DNA of 64,000 nt, from contig NZ_CP113975.1 of the NCBI RefSeq assembly GCF_026870155.1, positions 4,526,001 to 4,590,000 of the forward strand, written 5' to 3'. Source of the DNA: Flavobacterium marginilacus. Lineage in GTDB: Bacteria > Bacteroidota > Bacteroidia > Flavobacteriales > Flavobacteriaceae. The notes beneath the pieces are model-generated. The model ran no database searches. It was given only the letters and a program-made list of their open reading frames with translations, and was not told the DNA's origin. The translations under genes were made by a program, and so were the position numbers. This document shows positions 8,175 to 15,888 of this stretch, piece by piece. Each line of letters begins with the position of its first letter. The stretch's first letter is position 1.

Positions 8175-9413
8175 ATGCATTTCCTTTACAATTTAGCTAC
8201 CCAATTAGCCCAGTTTTTAGTAAAAATCACAGTTCTTTTTAGTCCAAAAATGAAACTTTTTGTAGACGGAAGAAAGGATGTTTTTTTAATTTTAAAACAA
8301 AAAATAGCGTCTCATGACCGAACAATCTGGTTTCACTCAGCTTCTTTAGGTGAATACGAACAGGGACTGCCTGTAATTGAAAAAATCAAAGAAAAACACC
8401 CGGACCATAAAATTATCATCAGCTTTTTTTCACCTTCAGGATATGAAGTACGCAAAAACAATACAATTGCCGATGCGACAGTTTACCTGCCTTTGGACAC
8501 ACCGCAGAACGCAAAACGATTTGTAGAACTAGTTCATCCCGACCTTGTCTTTTTTATCAAATACGAATTTTGGATTAATTACCTGGATCAGCTGCAAAAA
8601 AAGCAGATTCCTACTTATTTAATTTCTGGTATTTTTAGAGAACAGCAATTATTTTTTAAATGGTACGGAGGCTTTTACAGAAAAGCACTGAATAACTTCA
8701 CATACTTTTTTGTGCAGAATGAAAATTCAAAAAAACTAATTACCCAGCTAGGAAAAACCAATGTCACAATTTCTGGAGACACCCGATTTGACAGAGTTGC
8801 TGCAATATTAGACAAAGACAACACTCTTGAATTTATTGCACAGTTCAAAAACAATAAAACAACAATAGTTATTGGAAGTTCATGGCCAAAAGACGAATCA
8901 TTACTAACAGACTACATTAATTCCTGTCCGCATGATGTAAAATTCATCATTGCACCGCACAATATTAAACCTGAACAAATTCAGCAGTTACAAAACAGCA
9001 TCACAAAAAAAACAGTTTTATTTTCAGAAAAAGAAAACAAAGAGCTGTCACAATTTGAAGTCTTTATAATTGACACTATAGGCATTCTAACCAAGATTTA
9101 CAGTTATGGCGACATTGCTTATGTAGGGGGCGGTTTTGGAAAGGGCATCCATAATCTTTTAGAACCTGCCACATTTGGAATACCAATAGTAATAGGGCCT
9201 AATTTTTCACATTTCGATGAAGCTGTTAAACTGGTTGAAAACAAAGGCTGTGCATCGGTAAAAAATTTCTCAGAACTCGAAATCATTTTCTCAACACTAA
9301 TTCAAAACACAGAAACAAGACATCAAAAAGGAAAAATCTGTGCCGAATTTGTACAAAATAACAAAGGAGCCACCGATTGTATTTTGAGCCAAATTATCGA
9401 CATAAAAAATTGA
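8175..9413 (+). CDS. waaA: 3-deoxy-D-manno-octulosonic acid transferase (KDO transferase)
   Basis: A 412-aa GT-B glycosyltransferase that adds KDO to lipid A precursor at the inner membrane. An N-terminal hydrophobic anchor spans about residues 1-25. Glu60 in WFHSASLGEYEQG matches the conserved catalytic base of WaaA, and the C-terminal half has the CMP-sugar-binding YVGGGFGKGIHNLLEPA region. The start at 8175 gives the expected length. It is divergent from the aminotransferase gene. Its presence implies a KDO-containing lipopolysaccharide or lipooligosaccharide. Confidence 0.95.
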   Translation: MHFLYNLATQLAQFLVKITVLFSPKMKLFVDGRKDVFLILKQKIASHDRTIWFHSASLGEYEQGLPVIEKIKEKHPDHKIIISFFSPSGYEVRKNNTIADATVYLPLDTPQNAKRFVELVHPDLVFFIKYEFWINYLDQLQKKQIPTYLISGIFREQQLFFKWYGGFYRKALNNFTYFFVQNENSKKLITQLGKTNVTISGDTRFDRVAAILDKDNTLEFIAQFKNNKTTIVIGSSWPKDESLLTDYINSCPHDVKFIIAPHNIKPEQIQQLQNSITKKTVLFSEKENKELSQFEVFIIDTIGILTKIYSYGDIAYVGGGFGKGIHNLLEPATFGIPIVIGPNFSHFDEAVKLVENKGCASVKNFSELEIIFSTLIQNTETRHQKGKICAEFVQNNKGATDCILSQIIDIKN

Positions 9414-9590
9414 TAAAAAGACAATAAACAAACTATGGAACATAAGTACAAAACCTAATGAAAAATGAGAATCTTTAAAGAAAAATCACTTTTTATTCAT
9501 TTTTCACTCCATAAACCAAAATACTAACGTCCTGATAGAAAATATTTTTAAAAAATAAATGAAAAAATATTTTACATATTAAAAATTTTA

Positions 9591-9598
9591 TATCTTTG
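9591..9598 (+). promoter_or_regulatory. TAnnTTTG promoter box of the Ala/Thr-rich lipoprotein
   Basis: TATCTTTG lies 37 nt before the lipoprotein start, within a very AT-rich upstream region. No good TTG -33 element is seen. Confidence 0.6.
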
Positions 9599-9634
9599 CC
9601 ACGAATTAATAATTAACCTTTATATTAAATTAAG

Positions 9635-9847
9635 ATGAAAAAAGTATTTTTAAGTTTAGCTGTTGTTGCTGTATTAACTGTTGTATCTTGTAAAAAAGCT
9701 GAAGCTCCTGCTACTGAAGAAGTTGCTGCTGATACTACTGCTGTAGTTGCTGATACTACTGCTGTAGTTGCTGATACTACTGCTGTTGCTGCTGACACTA
9801 CTGCTGCTGCACCTGCTGCTACTCCAGCTGCTGCTCCAGCTAAGTAA
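9635..9847 (+). CDS. Small Ala/Thr-rich repeat lipoprotein
   Basis: A 70-aa protein with a short signal sequence and a lipobox-like VVSC at about residues 16-19, so it is probably lipid-anchored. The mature part is low-complexity Ala, Thr, Asp and Val, built on a four-copy 7-residue repeat (consensus ADTTAVV) and ending in an Ala/Pro tail. It has its own TAnnTTTG box and a strong terminator, so it is a monocistronic and possibly abundant product. It could be a surface or periplasmic spacer lipoprotein; no enzymatic motif is present. Confidence 0.8.
   Translation: MKKVFLSLAVVAVLTVVSCKKAEAPATEEVAADTTAVVADTTAVVADTTAVAADTTAAAPAATPAAAPAK
9728..9811 (+). repeat. Four tandem 21-bp repeats inside the lipoprotein gene
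   Basis: Units at 9728-9748, 9749-9769, 9770-9790 and 9791-9811. The first two are identical (GCTGATACTACTGCTGTAGTT written in two parts: GCTGATACTAC and TGCTGTAGTT) and the last two diverge by a few bases. The unit length keeps the reading frame, so copy-number change would alter the protein length without breaking it. Confidence 0.9.
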
Positions 9848-9871
9848 TTTTAAATTACACTAGAAAAAAAT

Positions 9872-9899
9872 AAGCTGCATTTATTGCAGCTTTTTTTTT
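9872..9899 (+). terminator. Terminator of the lipoprotein gene
   Basis: A stem pairing AAGCTGCA with TGCAGCTT and a 5-nt loop is followed by nine T residues. Confidence 0.9.
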
Positions 9900-9937
9900 G
9901 AATTACCCCAAAAATTCAAGTTTTAAATATACCCGCA

Positions 9938-9966
9938 AAACCATCTCGCAAGGATGGTTTTTTTTA
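9938..9966 (+). terminator. Second hairpin terminator
   Basis: An 8-bp stem (AAACCATC with GATGGTTT) is followed by a T tract. It may back up the terminator 40 nt upstream. Confidence 0.75.
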
Positions 9967-10054
9967 TGGATTTACAAAAAAAAACCAACTTCACAAAAAA
10001 AAAAAAAACAGCGCTCTTTATTTAAAAAGCATTAAGCAAAAGCCCTAAAACAAA

Positions 10055-10080
10055 AAAACCTCTTCTTTCGAAGAGGTTTT
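10055..10080 (-). terminator. Hairpin terminator downstream of tRNA-Leu(CAA)
   Basis: A perfect 10-bp stem (AAAACCTCTT with AAGAGGTTTT) with a 6-nt loop lies directly after the 3' end of the minus-strand tRNA. It has T-rich flanks in both directions. Confidence 0.85.
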
Positions 10081-10082
10081 TG

Positions 10083-10162
10083 TACCCGGAGCCGGAGTCG
10101 AACCGGCACGGTTTCCCACAGGTGTTTGAGACCAGCGCGTCTACCAATTCCGCCATCCGGGC
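10083..10162 (-). tRNA. tRNA-Leu (CAA anticodon)
   Basis: On the minus strand the sequence begins GCCCGGATGGCGGAATTGG and closes with a 7-bp acceptor stem (GCCCGGA with TCCGGGT, one G-U). It has a long variable arm as expected for leucine. The anticodon loop CTCAAAC gives CAA, reading UUG. The TTCGA T-loop is present and CCA is not encoded. One T-T mismatch is seen in the anticodon stem. Confidence 0.93.
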
Positions 10163-10323
10163 TTAGCTAGACATGAAATAATAAACAATTATTTCAACGC
10201 AATAAAGAGACAATCAGCATTAACAATTATCTTTTCCTTTAACACGGTGCAAATGTAGAAAAAATATTTAAACATTCTAATAAAAATACTTAAATTTTTC
10301 CTTTCAGAGTTAATTTTATTTTC

Positions 10324-10331
10324 TAAATTTG
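10324..10331 (+). promoter_or_regulatory. TAnnTTTG promoter box of prs
   Basis: TAAATTTG lies 49 nt before the prs start codon. The -33 region is T-rich without a clean TTG. Confidence 0.6.
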
Positions 10332-10380
10332 CACCTCCTAAAAAAAGGAATTCACAACTAACTACAAAACAACAAATTAA

Positions 10381-11322
10381 ATGTCACACCTAGAACCAGA
10401 AGCTAAAATTTTTGCTTGTTCAAAAAGTGAATATCTTGCAGAAAAAATTGCAAAAGAATACGGAATTCCATTAGGAAAAGTAACCATGTCAACTTACAGT
10501 GACGGTGAATTTCAGCCTTCTTATGAAGAGTCTATCAGAGGTTTACGCGTGTTTATTGTTTGCTCAACGTTCCCTTCTGCAGATAATTTAATGGAACTAC
10601 TATTAATGATTGACGCAGCAAAACGCGCATCAGCAAGACACATTACAGCTGTAATGCCATACTTCGGCTGGGCAAGACAAGACAGAAAAGATAAACCAAG
10701 AGTTCCGATTGGAGCCAAGCTGGTAGCTAATTTACTGGATGCCGCCGGAGCAACAAGAATAATGACAATGGATCTGCATGCAGACCAGATACAAGGATTC
10801 TTTGAAAAACCTGTAGATCATCTTTTTGCATCCACTATATTTTTACCATACGTAGAAAGTTTAGGTCTTGAAAATTTAACGATTGCTTCACCAGACATGG
10901 GAGGATCAAAAAGAGCTTATGCATATTCTAAGTTTTTGGATTCTGAAGTGGTTATCTGCTACAAACAAAGAAAGGCAGCAAATATTATCGAAACAATGGA
11001 ACTTATTGGAGCTGTAGAAGGCAAAAATGTAATCCTAGTAGATGACATGATTGACACAGGAGGAACTTTAGCCAAAGCTGCCGATTTAATGATCGAAAAA
11101 GGTGCCTTAAGTGTAAGAGCAATTTGCACACACGCCATTTTATCCGGAGGTGCTTATGAAAAAATAGAAAATTCAAAATTACTTGAACTAATCGTAACCG
11201 ATTCTATTCCGTTAAAAAAACAATCAAACAAAATAAGAGTAGTGAGCTGTGCGCCTCTTTTTGCCGAAGTAATGCACATGGTACACCACAATAATTCCAT
11301 TAGCGGGAAGTTTTTAATGTAA
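10381..11322 (+). CDS. prs: Ribose-phosphate pyrophosphokinase
   Basis: A 313-aa cytoplasmic enzyme that makes PRPP from ribose 5-phosphate and ATP for nucleotide, histidine and tryptophan synthesis. Visible motifs are the flexible-loop region YFGWARQDRKDKPR, the metal-binding MDLHADQIQGFF and the PRPP-binding loop VLVDDMIDTGGT. Length is typical of class I enzymes. rplY follows about 110 nt downstream without a clear terminator between, so they are probably co-transcribed, a common order in bacteria. Confidence 0.97.
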   Translation: MSHLEPEAKIFACSKSEYLAEKIAKEYGIPLGKVTMSTYSDGEFQPSYEESIRGLRVFIVCSTFPSADNLMELLLMIDAAKRASARHITAVMPYFGWARQDRKDKPRVPIGAKLVANLLDAAGATRIMTMDLHADQIQGFFEKPVDHLFASTIFLPYVESLGLENLTIASPDMGGSKRAYAYSKFLDSEVVICYKQRKAANIIETMELIGAVEGKNVILVDDMIDTGGTLAKAADLMIEKGALSVRAICTHAILSGGAYEKIENSKLLELIVTDSIPLKKQSNKIRVVSCAPLFAEVMHMVHHNNSISGKFLM

Positions 11323-11431
11323 TTAAATAATAAGCTTTAAGCAATGCAATAATCAATTACAAAAAAGCCTAAAGCCTAGTGCTTAAAGCTTATAACGAAG
11401 AGTTTAATTAATAACTATATAAATATTTACA

Positions 11432-12040
11432 ATGAAATCGATTACAATTAAAGGATCAGAAAGAGAAAGCGTGGGCAAAGTAGCTACTAAAGCCTTACGT
11501 AATGCTGGATTGGTTCCTTGCGTATTATACGGAGGAAGTCAAGCAGTTCATTTTTCAGCGGAAGTTATAGCTTTCAAGAACTTGGTTTACACTCCAAACG
11601 CACACACAGTTGTGATTGAGCTTGCGAATGGTAAATCATTCAATGCTGTATTACAAGATATCCAGGTTCACCCGGTATCTGACAAAATTTTACATGTTGA
11701 CTTCTTTCAAATCCATGATGACAAAGAAATCACTATTGAAGTTCCAGTAAAAATCATCGGTAACTCAAAAGGGGTTATGGCAGGTGGAGATTTACGTCTT
11801 AACAACCGTAAATTAAAAGTTAAAGCTTTACCAGCTAACCTTCCTGATTTTGTTGAGGCTGACATCACTCCTCTTGACATGGGTAACAAATTATACGTTA
11901 CTAAAGTGCCAACGCCAAACTTCAAAATCATGCACCCAGACAATACAGTAATTTGTCAAGTGAAGATTTCTCGTGCGGCTATGAAAGCTGCTCAAGAAGC
12001 TGCAAAAGCTGCAAAAGCTCCAGCAAAAAAGAAAAAATAA
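11432..12040 (+). CDS. rplY: 50S ribosomal protein L25/Ctc
   Basis: A 202-aa long-form L25 (CTC type). The N-terminal domain (about 1-95) binds 5S rRNA and contains LVPCVLYGG and [19 protein letters not shown] second beta domain spans about 100-180 and an Ala/Lys-rich tail closes the protein. It lies downstream of prs and ahead of pth, a frequent bacterial order. A hairpin terminator follows directly. Confidence 0.95.
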   Translation: MKSITIKGSERESVGKVATKALRNAGLVPCVLYGGSQAVHFSAEVIAFKNLVYTPNAHTVVIELANGKSFNAVLQDIQVHPVSDKILHVDFFQIHDDKEITIEVPVKIIGNSKGVMAGGDLRLNNRKLKVKALPANLPDFVEADITPLDMGNKLYVTKVPTPNFKIMHPDNTVICQVKISRAAMKAAQEAAKAAKAPAKKKK

Positions 12041-12060
12041 TACTTTTTCAATCTATATCA

Positions 12061-12095
12061 AAAGCATCAATCGAAAGGTTGGTGCTTTTTTTTTG
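12061..12095 (+). terminator. Terminator of the prs-rplY unit
   Basis: A 10-bp stem (AAAGCATCAA with TTGGTGCTTT, one G-T pair) is followed by a run of T residues. Confidence 0.85.
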
Positions 12096-12134
12096 ATATA
12101 AAGCGAAAGACAAGGCATTCTAGGAGATATGGTT

Positions 12135-12205
12135 TCCCGCTCTCCTTCCAAATCTTTTATTTTCTAAAGAAAAAAATAAAAGGATTTTCCCTTCCATCAG
12201 GGCTC
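12135..12205 (-). ncRNA. Structured RNA-like element, copy B (resembles Flavo-1 motif)
   Basis: Read on the minus strand it starts GAGCCCTGATGGAAG and ends AGCGGGA, the same conserved blocks as copy A at 4083-4151. Its internal hairpin is a perfect 10-bp stem (12154-12163 with 12173-12182) whose bases differ from copy A. It lies between rplY and pth, antisense to both. Confidence 0.6.
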
Positions 12206-12286
12206 AGTTAAAAGTAATAATACATTCTTAGAATTATTCTTTCCTCTTTATTCTATTTTCTTTATTCAAATTATCTAATCATCTCA

Positions 12287-12317
12287 TTGACAAATTATCC
12301 AATTAAGCCTATTTTTG
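12287..12317 (+). promoter_or_regulatory. pth promoter
   Basis: TTG at 12287-12289, then 20 nt, then TATTTTTG at 12310-12317. The box ends only 4 nt before the upstream candidate ATG at 12322, which bears on which start is used. Confidence 0.75.
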
Positions 12318-12321
12318 CAAC

Positions 12322-12948
12322 ATGATAAAATGGATACAAGACCTGTTTTCATCACCAAAAACAGCAGAGAACACAGATAATATGAAAAAATTTTTAATCG
12401 TAGGCCTAGGCAACATCGGCTCCGAATACGTAAACACCCGACACAACATTGGATTTAAAGTCTTAGATTTCCTAGCCAAAAAAGAGGGGCTTTCATTCGA
12501 AACCGTAAAACTGGGCGCATTAGCCGAATACAAATTTAAAGGAAGAACCTTTTTATTACTCAAGCCCAACACTTACATGAATTTAAGCGGTAAAGCCGTC
12601 AAATTCTGGATGGACAAAGAAAACATTCCGCTTGAAAATATTTTTGTCATTACCGATGATTTAAATCTTTCCTTTGGAACCATCCGCATCCGAAAAAAAG
12701 GAAGCGACGGCGGGCATAACGGACTAAAAAACATCAATCTCGTTTTAAACACACAAGAATACACCCGCTTCCGATTTGGCATTAGCGACGAATTCAAAAA
12801 AGGACAACAGGTTGATTACGTACTTGGAGACTGGGATGACAACGAGAAAGCAAAACTTCCCGAAAGGCTGGAAGTCGCTTCCGAAATCATAAAATCGTTT
12901 GGAACTGCAGGTTTAGAAAATACCATGACTACATTCAACGGAAAATAA
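12322..12948 (+). CDS. pth: Peptidyl-tRNA hydrolase
   Basis: Releases tRNA from prematurely dropped peptidyl-tRNA. The core runs from KKFLIVGLGNIG with the catalytic His in NTRHNIGFK, and ends near TMTTFNGK. Two starts are possible: ATG 12322 (208 aa, with a 20-residue leader MIKWIQDLFSSPK...) and ATG 12382, which begins directly at the family core. The promoter box ends at 12317, so a transcript from it would have almost no leader before 12322 but about 60 nt before 12382. The longer form is given, but the internal start is a serious alternative. A strong bidirectional terminator follows. Confidence 0.93.
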   Translation: MIKWIQDLFSSPKTAENTDNMKKFLIVGLGNIGSEYVNTRHNIGFKVLDFLAKKEGLSFETVKLGALAEYKFKGRTFLLLKPNTYMNLSGKAVKFWMDKENIPLENIFVITDDLNLSFGTIRIRKKGSDGGHNGLKNINLVLNTQEYTRFRFGISDEFKKGQQVDYVLGDWDDNEKAKLPERLEVASEIIKSFGTAGLENTMTTFNGK

Positions 12949-12978
12949 ACAGCCCTTTCACAAAGTGACGCAATAAAA

Positions 12979-13032
12979 AAAACTCAAAGTCTATTAAGCT
13001 TAAATCCCTTATAAGACTTTGAGTTTTTTTTT
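12979..13032. terminator. Bidirectional terminator between pth and DUF3050
   Basis: A perfect 14-bp stem (12979-12992 with 13014-13027) has A-rich and T-rich flanks and lies between convergent genes. Confidence 0.85.
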
Positions 13033-13084
13033 TATTATTCGATGAAAAATAAAAAAGCGTGACGACAGTTTCCTTTTTTCAACG

Positions 13085-13867
13085 TTAAACCATTTCGGGT
13101 TTTGAAACAATCAGTTCTTCGATTGCATCCCAAAGAGCTATTCTTTTTTCTAAAGCCAAAATCGAAATATTCTGCACATCTAACCACTTTTTTGGGTCTT
13201 CACCACAAAGTTCTTTTATCATTGTCATAGCCATAGGACCATGCTCGTCCGCGTCTAATTCAATGTGCCTTTCAAAATAATAAAGAAGTTTATCTAACTT
13301 ATAATTCGGAAAATTGGACTGAAATTGCTTCAAAATTTCTGTAAACATAGCAGGAATTAAATCTTCTCTGCCAAAAGTAAATGCTGCCGCAATTTCATGA
13401 GGCTTTCCTTCTTCAATAACTTTAAATGTAAAATCCAGAAAAGCTTTAATATTTGGATGCAGACTACTTTTCTTGATTGCCACAAATATATTATGAAGCG
13501 AATTAACCTCTGATAAAAACTGTTCAATATAAACTGTTTTCGCTCCGCAATCCTGCATCGCTTCCAGATACATTTCAAAATGGCTTAAATGTCTCCCGTC
13601 CATGCTCAAGTCACTTTCTTCTGCCAATACAATTTCGTTGATTAAATACCTCGTTTCTGGATGCGGTGTTGCAAACCAAGGTATTGCTGTGCAGGTTAAT
13701 TTGTTTTGTAACGCCTTTAAAAGCGACATAAAATCCCAAACAGCAAACACATGGCATTCCAAAAAAGAATGCAGATCATCAATAGTTTTTATTTTTTCAT
13801 ATAAGGAATGATTTAATAATTGCTGTTTTTGAATCTGGATATTATTGTTGATTGTTTCAATATTCAT
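13085..13867 (-). CDS. DUF3050 family protein (heme-oxygenase-like fold)
   Basis: A 260-aa, mostly helical cytoplasmic protein recognised as DUF3050 from HVFAVWDFMSLLKALQ, the TAIPWFATPHPETRYLINEI segment and a C-terminal FERHIELDADEHGPMA. The family is placed with heme-oxygenase-like folds. Several His, Glu and Asp residues (EESD near 89-92, the DGRH-HFE region, HIELDADEH near 212-220) could bind a metal, as in heme-oxygenase-like diiron enzymes; that is inference. It has its own promoter box and no informative neighbours. The substrate is unknown. Confidence 0.8.
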   Translation of the reverse strand: MNIETINNNIQIQKQQLLNHSLYEKIKTIDDLHSFLECHVFAVWDFMSLLKALQNKLTCTAIPWFATPHPETRYLINEIVLAEESDLSMDGRHLSHFEMYLEAMQDCGAKTVYIEQFLSEVNSLHNIFVAIKKSSLHPNIKAFLDFTFKVIEEGKPHEIAAAFTFGREDLIPAMFTEILKQFQSNFPNYKLDKLLYYFERHIELDADEHGPMAMTMIKELCGEDPKKWLDVQNISILALEKRIALWDAIEELIVSKPEMV

Positions 13868-13889
13868 TTTGGACTATTATTGTTTTCTG

Positions 13890-13917
13890 CAAAATTAAAA
13901 AAGCTCCCTGTTTACAA
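13890..13917 (-). promoter_or_regulatory. Promoter of the DUF3050 gene
   Basis: On the minus strand TTG (13915-13917), 17 nt and TAATTTTG (13890-13897) match the Bacteroidota pattern. The box is 23 nt from the start codon. Confidence 0.65.
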
Positions 13918-13928
13918 GAAGCTTTAGT
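13898..13928 (-). terminator. Possible terminator of the acyl-CoA dehydrogenase gene
   Basis: On the minus strand a short stem (AAAGCT with AGCTTT) is followed by TTTTTT. It overlaps the -33 region of the next gene's promoter, so call it tentative. Confidence 0.45.
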
Positions 13929-13963
13929 ATCAATTTTATAATTATTTTAGTATTTATATCATT

Positions 13964-15142
13964 TTATTTAAAAGCAGGAATTCCTGTGACGTCCATTCCA
14001 GTAATCAGCAAATGAATATCGTGAGTTCCTTCATAAGTAATTACAGATTCCAAATTCATCATGTGACGCATAATGGAGTATTCTCCTGTAATTCCCATTC
14101 CGCCTAACATTTGTCTGGCTTCACGTGCTATATGAATAGCCATATCTACATTATTTCTTTTGGCCATTGAGATTTGCGCCGTAGTAGCTCTGCCTTCATT
14201 CCTTAAAACTCCAAGTCTCCAAGTAAGTAATTGGGCTTTGGTAATTTCAGTAATCATTTCAGCCAGTTTTTTTTGCTGTAATTGAGTCCCTGCTATTGGT
14301 TTATCAAACTGGATTCTTTCTTTAGCATAACGCAAAGCAGTGTCATAACAATCCATCGCCGCTCCAATTGCTCCCCAAGCTATTCCATAGCGGGCAGAAT
14401 CCAAACATCCAAGCGGCGCACCTAATCCAGATTTATTAGGAAGTAAATTTTCTTTAGGCACTTTTACATTGTCAAAAATCAATTCCCCAGTTGATGATGC
14501 ACGAAGCGACCATTTATTATGCGTTTCCGGAGTGGTAAAACCCTCCATTCCTCGTTCAACTATTAAACCATGTATTCTTCCTTCTTCATTTTTGGCCCAA
14601 ACAATAGCAATATCTGCAAATGGAGCATTCGAAATCCACATTTTGGCACCATTCAAAAGGTAATGATCGCCTATGTCTTTAAAGTTGGTAATCATGCTCC
14701 CTGGATCTGAACCGTGGTTTGGCTCTGTAAGCCCAAAACATCCCATTAATTCGCCAGTAGCCAGTTTTGGAAGATATTTTATTCTCTGTTCTTCGTTCCC
14801 ATATTTCCAAATAGGATACATAACTAAAGAAGACTGCACTGACGATGTAGAACGAACACCTGAATCACCGCGTTCTATCTCCTGCATTATTAAACCATAC
14901 GAGATTTGATCCAATCCAGCTCCGCCGTATTCTACAGGAATATATGGTCCAAATCCTCCTATTTCTCCCAATCCTTTTATAAGATGCTTTGGAAATTCAG
15001 CGTTCTGAGCATATTCTTCAATAATAGGCGAAACTTCACGTTTTACCCAAGCACGCGCAGAATCACGGACAAGTTTGTGCTCTTCACTTAATAAATCATC
15101 TAAATTATAATAATCTGGCGCTTGAAATAAATCGGGTCTCAT
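13964..15142 (-). CDS. Glutaryl-CoA dehydrogenase-type acyl-CoA dehydrogenase
   Basis: A 392-aa FAD flavoprotein. The catalytic base is Glu371 in TYEGTHDIH. GVRSTSSVQSSLVMYPIW near residues 95-112 carries Arg97, the conserved substrate-binding arginine of glutaryl-CoA dehydrogenases, and the FAD-contacting CFGLTEPNHGSDPGSM segment is present. The likely reaction is oxidative decarboxylation of glutaryl-CoA to crotonyl-CoA in lysine and tryptophan breakdown. It stands alone with its own promoter box, so pathway context is lacking, and a related short-chain acyl-CoA substrate cannot be excluded. Confidence 0.9.
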   Translation of the reverse strand: MRPDLFQAPDYYNLDDLLSEEHKLVRDSARAWVKREVSPIIEEYAQNAEFPKHLIKGLGEIGGFGPYIPVEYGGAGLDQISYGLIMQEIERGDSGVRSTSSVQSSLVMYPIWKYGNEEQRIKYLPKLATGELMGCFGLTEPNHGSDPGSMITNFKDIGDHYLLNGAKMWISNAPFADIAIVWAKNEEGRIHGLIVERGMEGFTTPETHNKWSLRASSTGELIFDNVKVPKENLLPNKSGLGAPLGCLDSARYGIAWGAIGAAMDCYDTALRYAKERIQFDKPIAGTQLQQKKLAEMITEITKAQLLTWRLGVLRNEGRATTAQISMAKRNNVDMAIHIAREARQMLGGMGITGEYSIMRHMMNLESVITYEGTHDIHLLITGMDVTGIPAFK

Positions 15143-15162
15143 ATTAATGTATTTTATTGATA

Positions 15163-15170
15163 CAAATCTA
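15163..15170 (-). promoter_or_regulatory. TAnnTTTG box of the glutaryl-CoA dehydrogenase gene
   Basis: On the minus strand TAGATTTG lies about 20 nt upstream of the start. No well-spaced TTG was found. Confidence 0.55.
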
Positions 15171-15418
15171 CATAAAGAAATATAACAAAACTAATTCATA
15201 ATGTTGTAAAATAATTTTATTTGAAATTTTGTCAGAAAAAAACAATTGAATGACCTTAAGACAAAGAAAATCAAAAATAGCCACGAATAAATTTTTACAG
15301 TTATGACTCAAAAGGCTAAATTAAATATTGGATGGAGCAATACTATTTTGTAATATTGCGATACAAATTAACAAATAACAATCAACTGTTTTACCCCAAA
15401 TCAGCCTAAATTAAAATT

Positions 15419-15805
15419 ATGAAAAAACAACTAACACTTATTTTATTATTATTTGCAGGATCAATAGGATTCTCTCAAACACTGGACTGCAGTAAACTTA
15501 AAAACATCAAAGCGTATAACCCGGATTATCCTAAAAAAACATTTGTGATAAAAGGCGCAACTCAAGAAAGTTATGACAACGGAGTGCTTCAGTTAGTTTG
15601 GAGCGTAAAGTGGTTAAGCGACTGTGAATATGAAGTTACCTGTACTAAAAAACTTGTACCATCACAAATGGAAGTTGGAGATAAAATCGTAATGACGATT
15701 ATCAGTATTGACGGTGATTGTTTTACCGTTAGAAGAACGTTTCATGCTAAAAATTTTCCAGATGGAGATGTAGATTCAGAAAACACTTTCTGCATATCAA
15801 AGTAA
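15419..15805 (+). CDS. Secreted hypothetical protein, 128 aa
   Basis: The N-terminal signal peptide runs to about residue 19 (MKKQLTLILLLFAGSIGFSQ). The mature part holds four cysteines (CSK, DCEYEVTC, DGDCFT, FCIS) that may form disulfides, and a beta-rich pattern such as LQLVWSVKWLSDCEYEVTC. Proteins of this kind are common as periplasmic or surface products in Flavobacterium, but no family function is recognised. A terminator follows, so it is monocistronic. Confidence 0.75.
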   Translation: MKKQLTLILLLFAGSIGFSQTLDCSKLKNIKAYNPDYPKKTFVIKGATQESYDNGVLQLVWSVKWLSDCEYEVTCTKKLVPSQMEVGDKIVMTIISIDGDCFTVRRTFHAKNFPDGDVDSENTFCISK

Positions 15806-15832
15806 CAGAATAGTTCACAAATCAGTATAAAC

Positions 15833-15888
15833 AAAAACTCCGGTAAAGTGTGATTTTAAATCTCAAATTACTGGAGTTTTTATTTTTT
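15833..15888 (+). terminator. Terminator of the 128-aa secreted protein gene
   Basis: A 13-bp stem (AAAACTCCGGTAA with TTACTGGAGTTTT, one G-T pair) is followed by a T tract. Confidence 0.8.

Larger units (their letters stand above)
9848..10380. other. Intergenic region of 533 bp with terminators and a tRNA
   Basis: No protein-coding gene was found. It contains three hairpin terminators, long poly-A runs, the tRNA-Leu gene on the minus strand and the prs promoter box. Confidence 0.7.
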
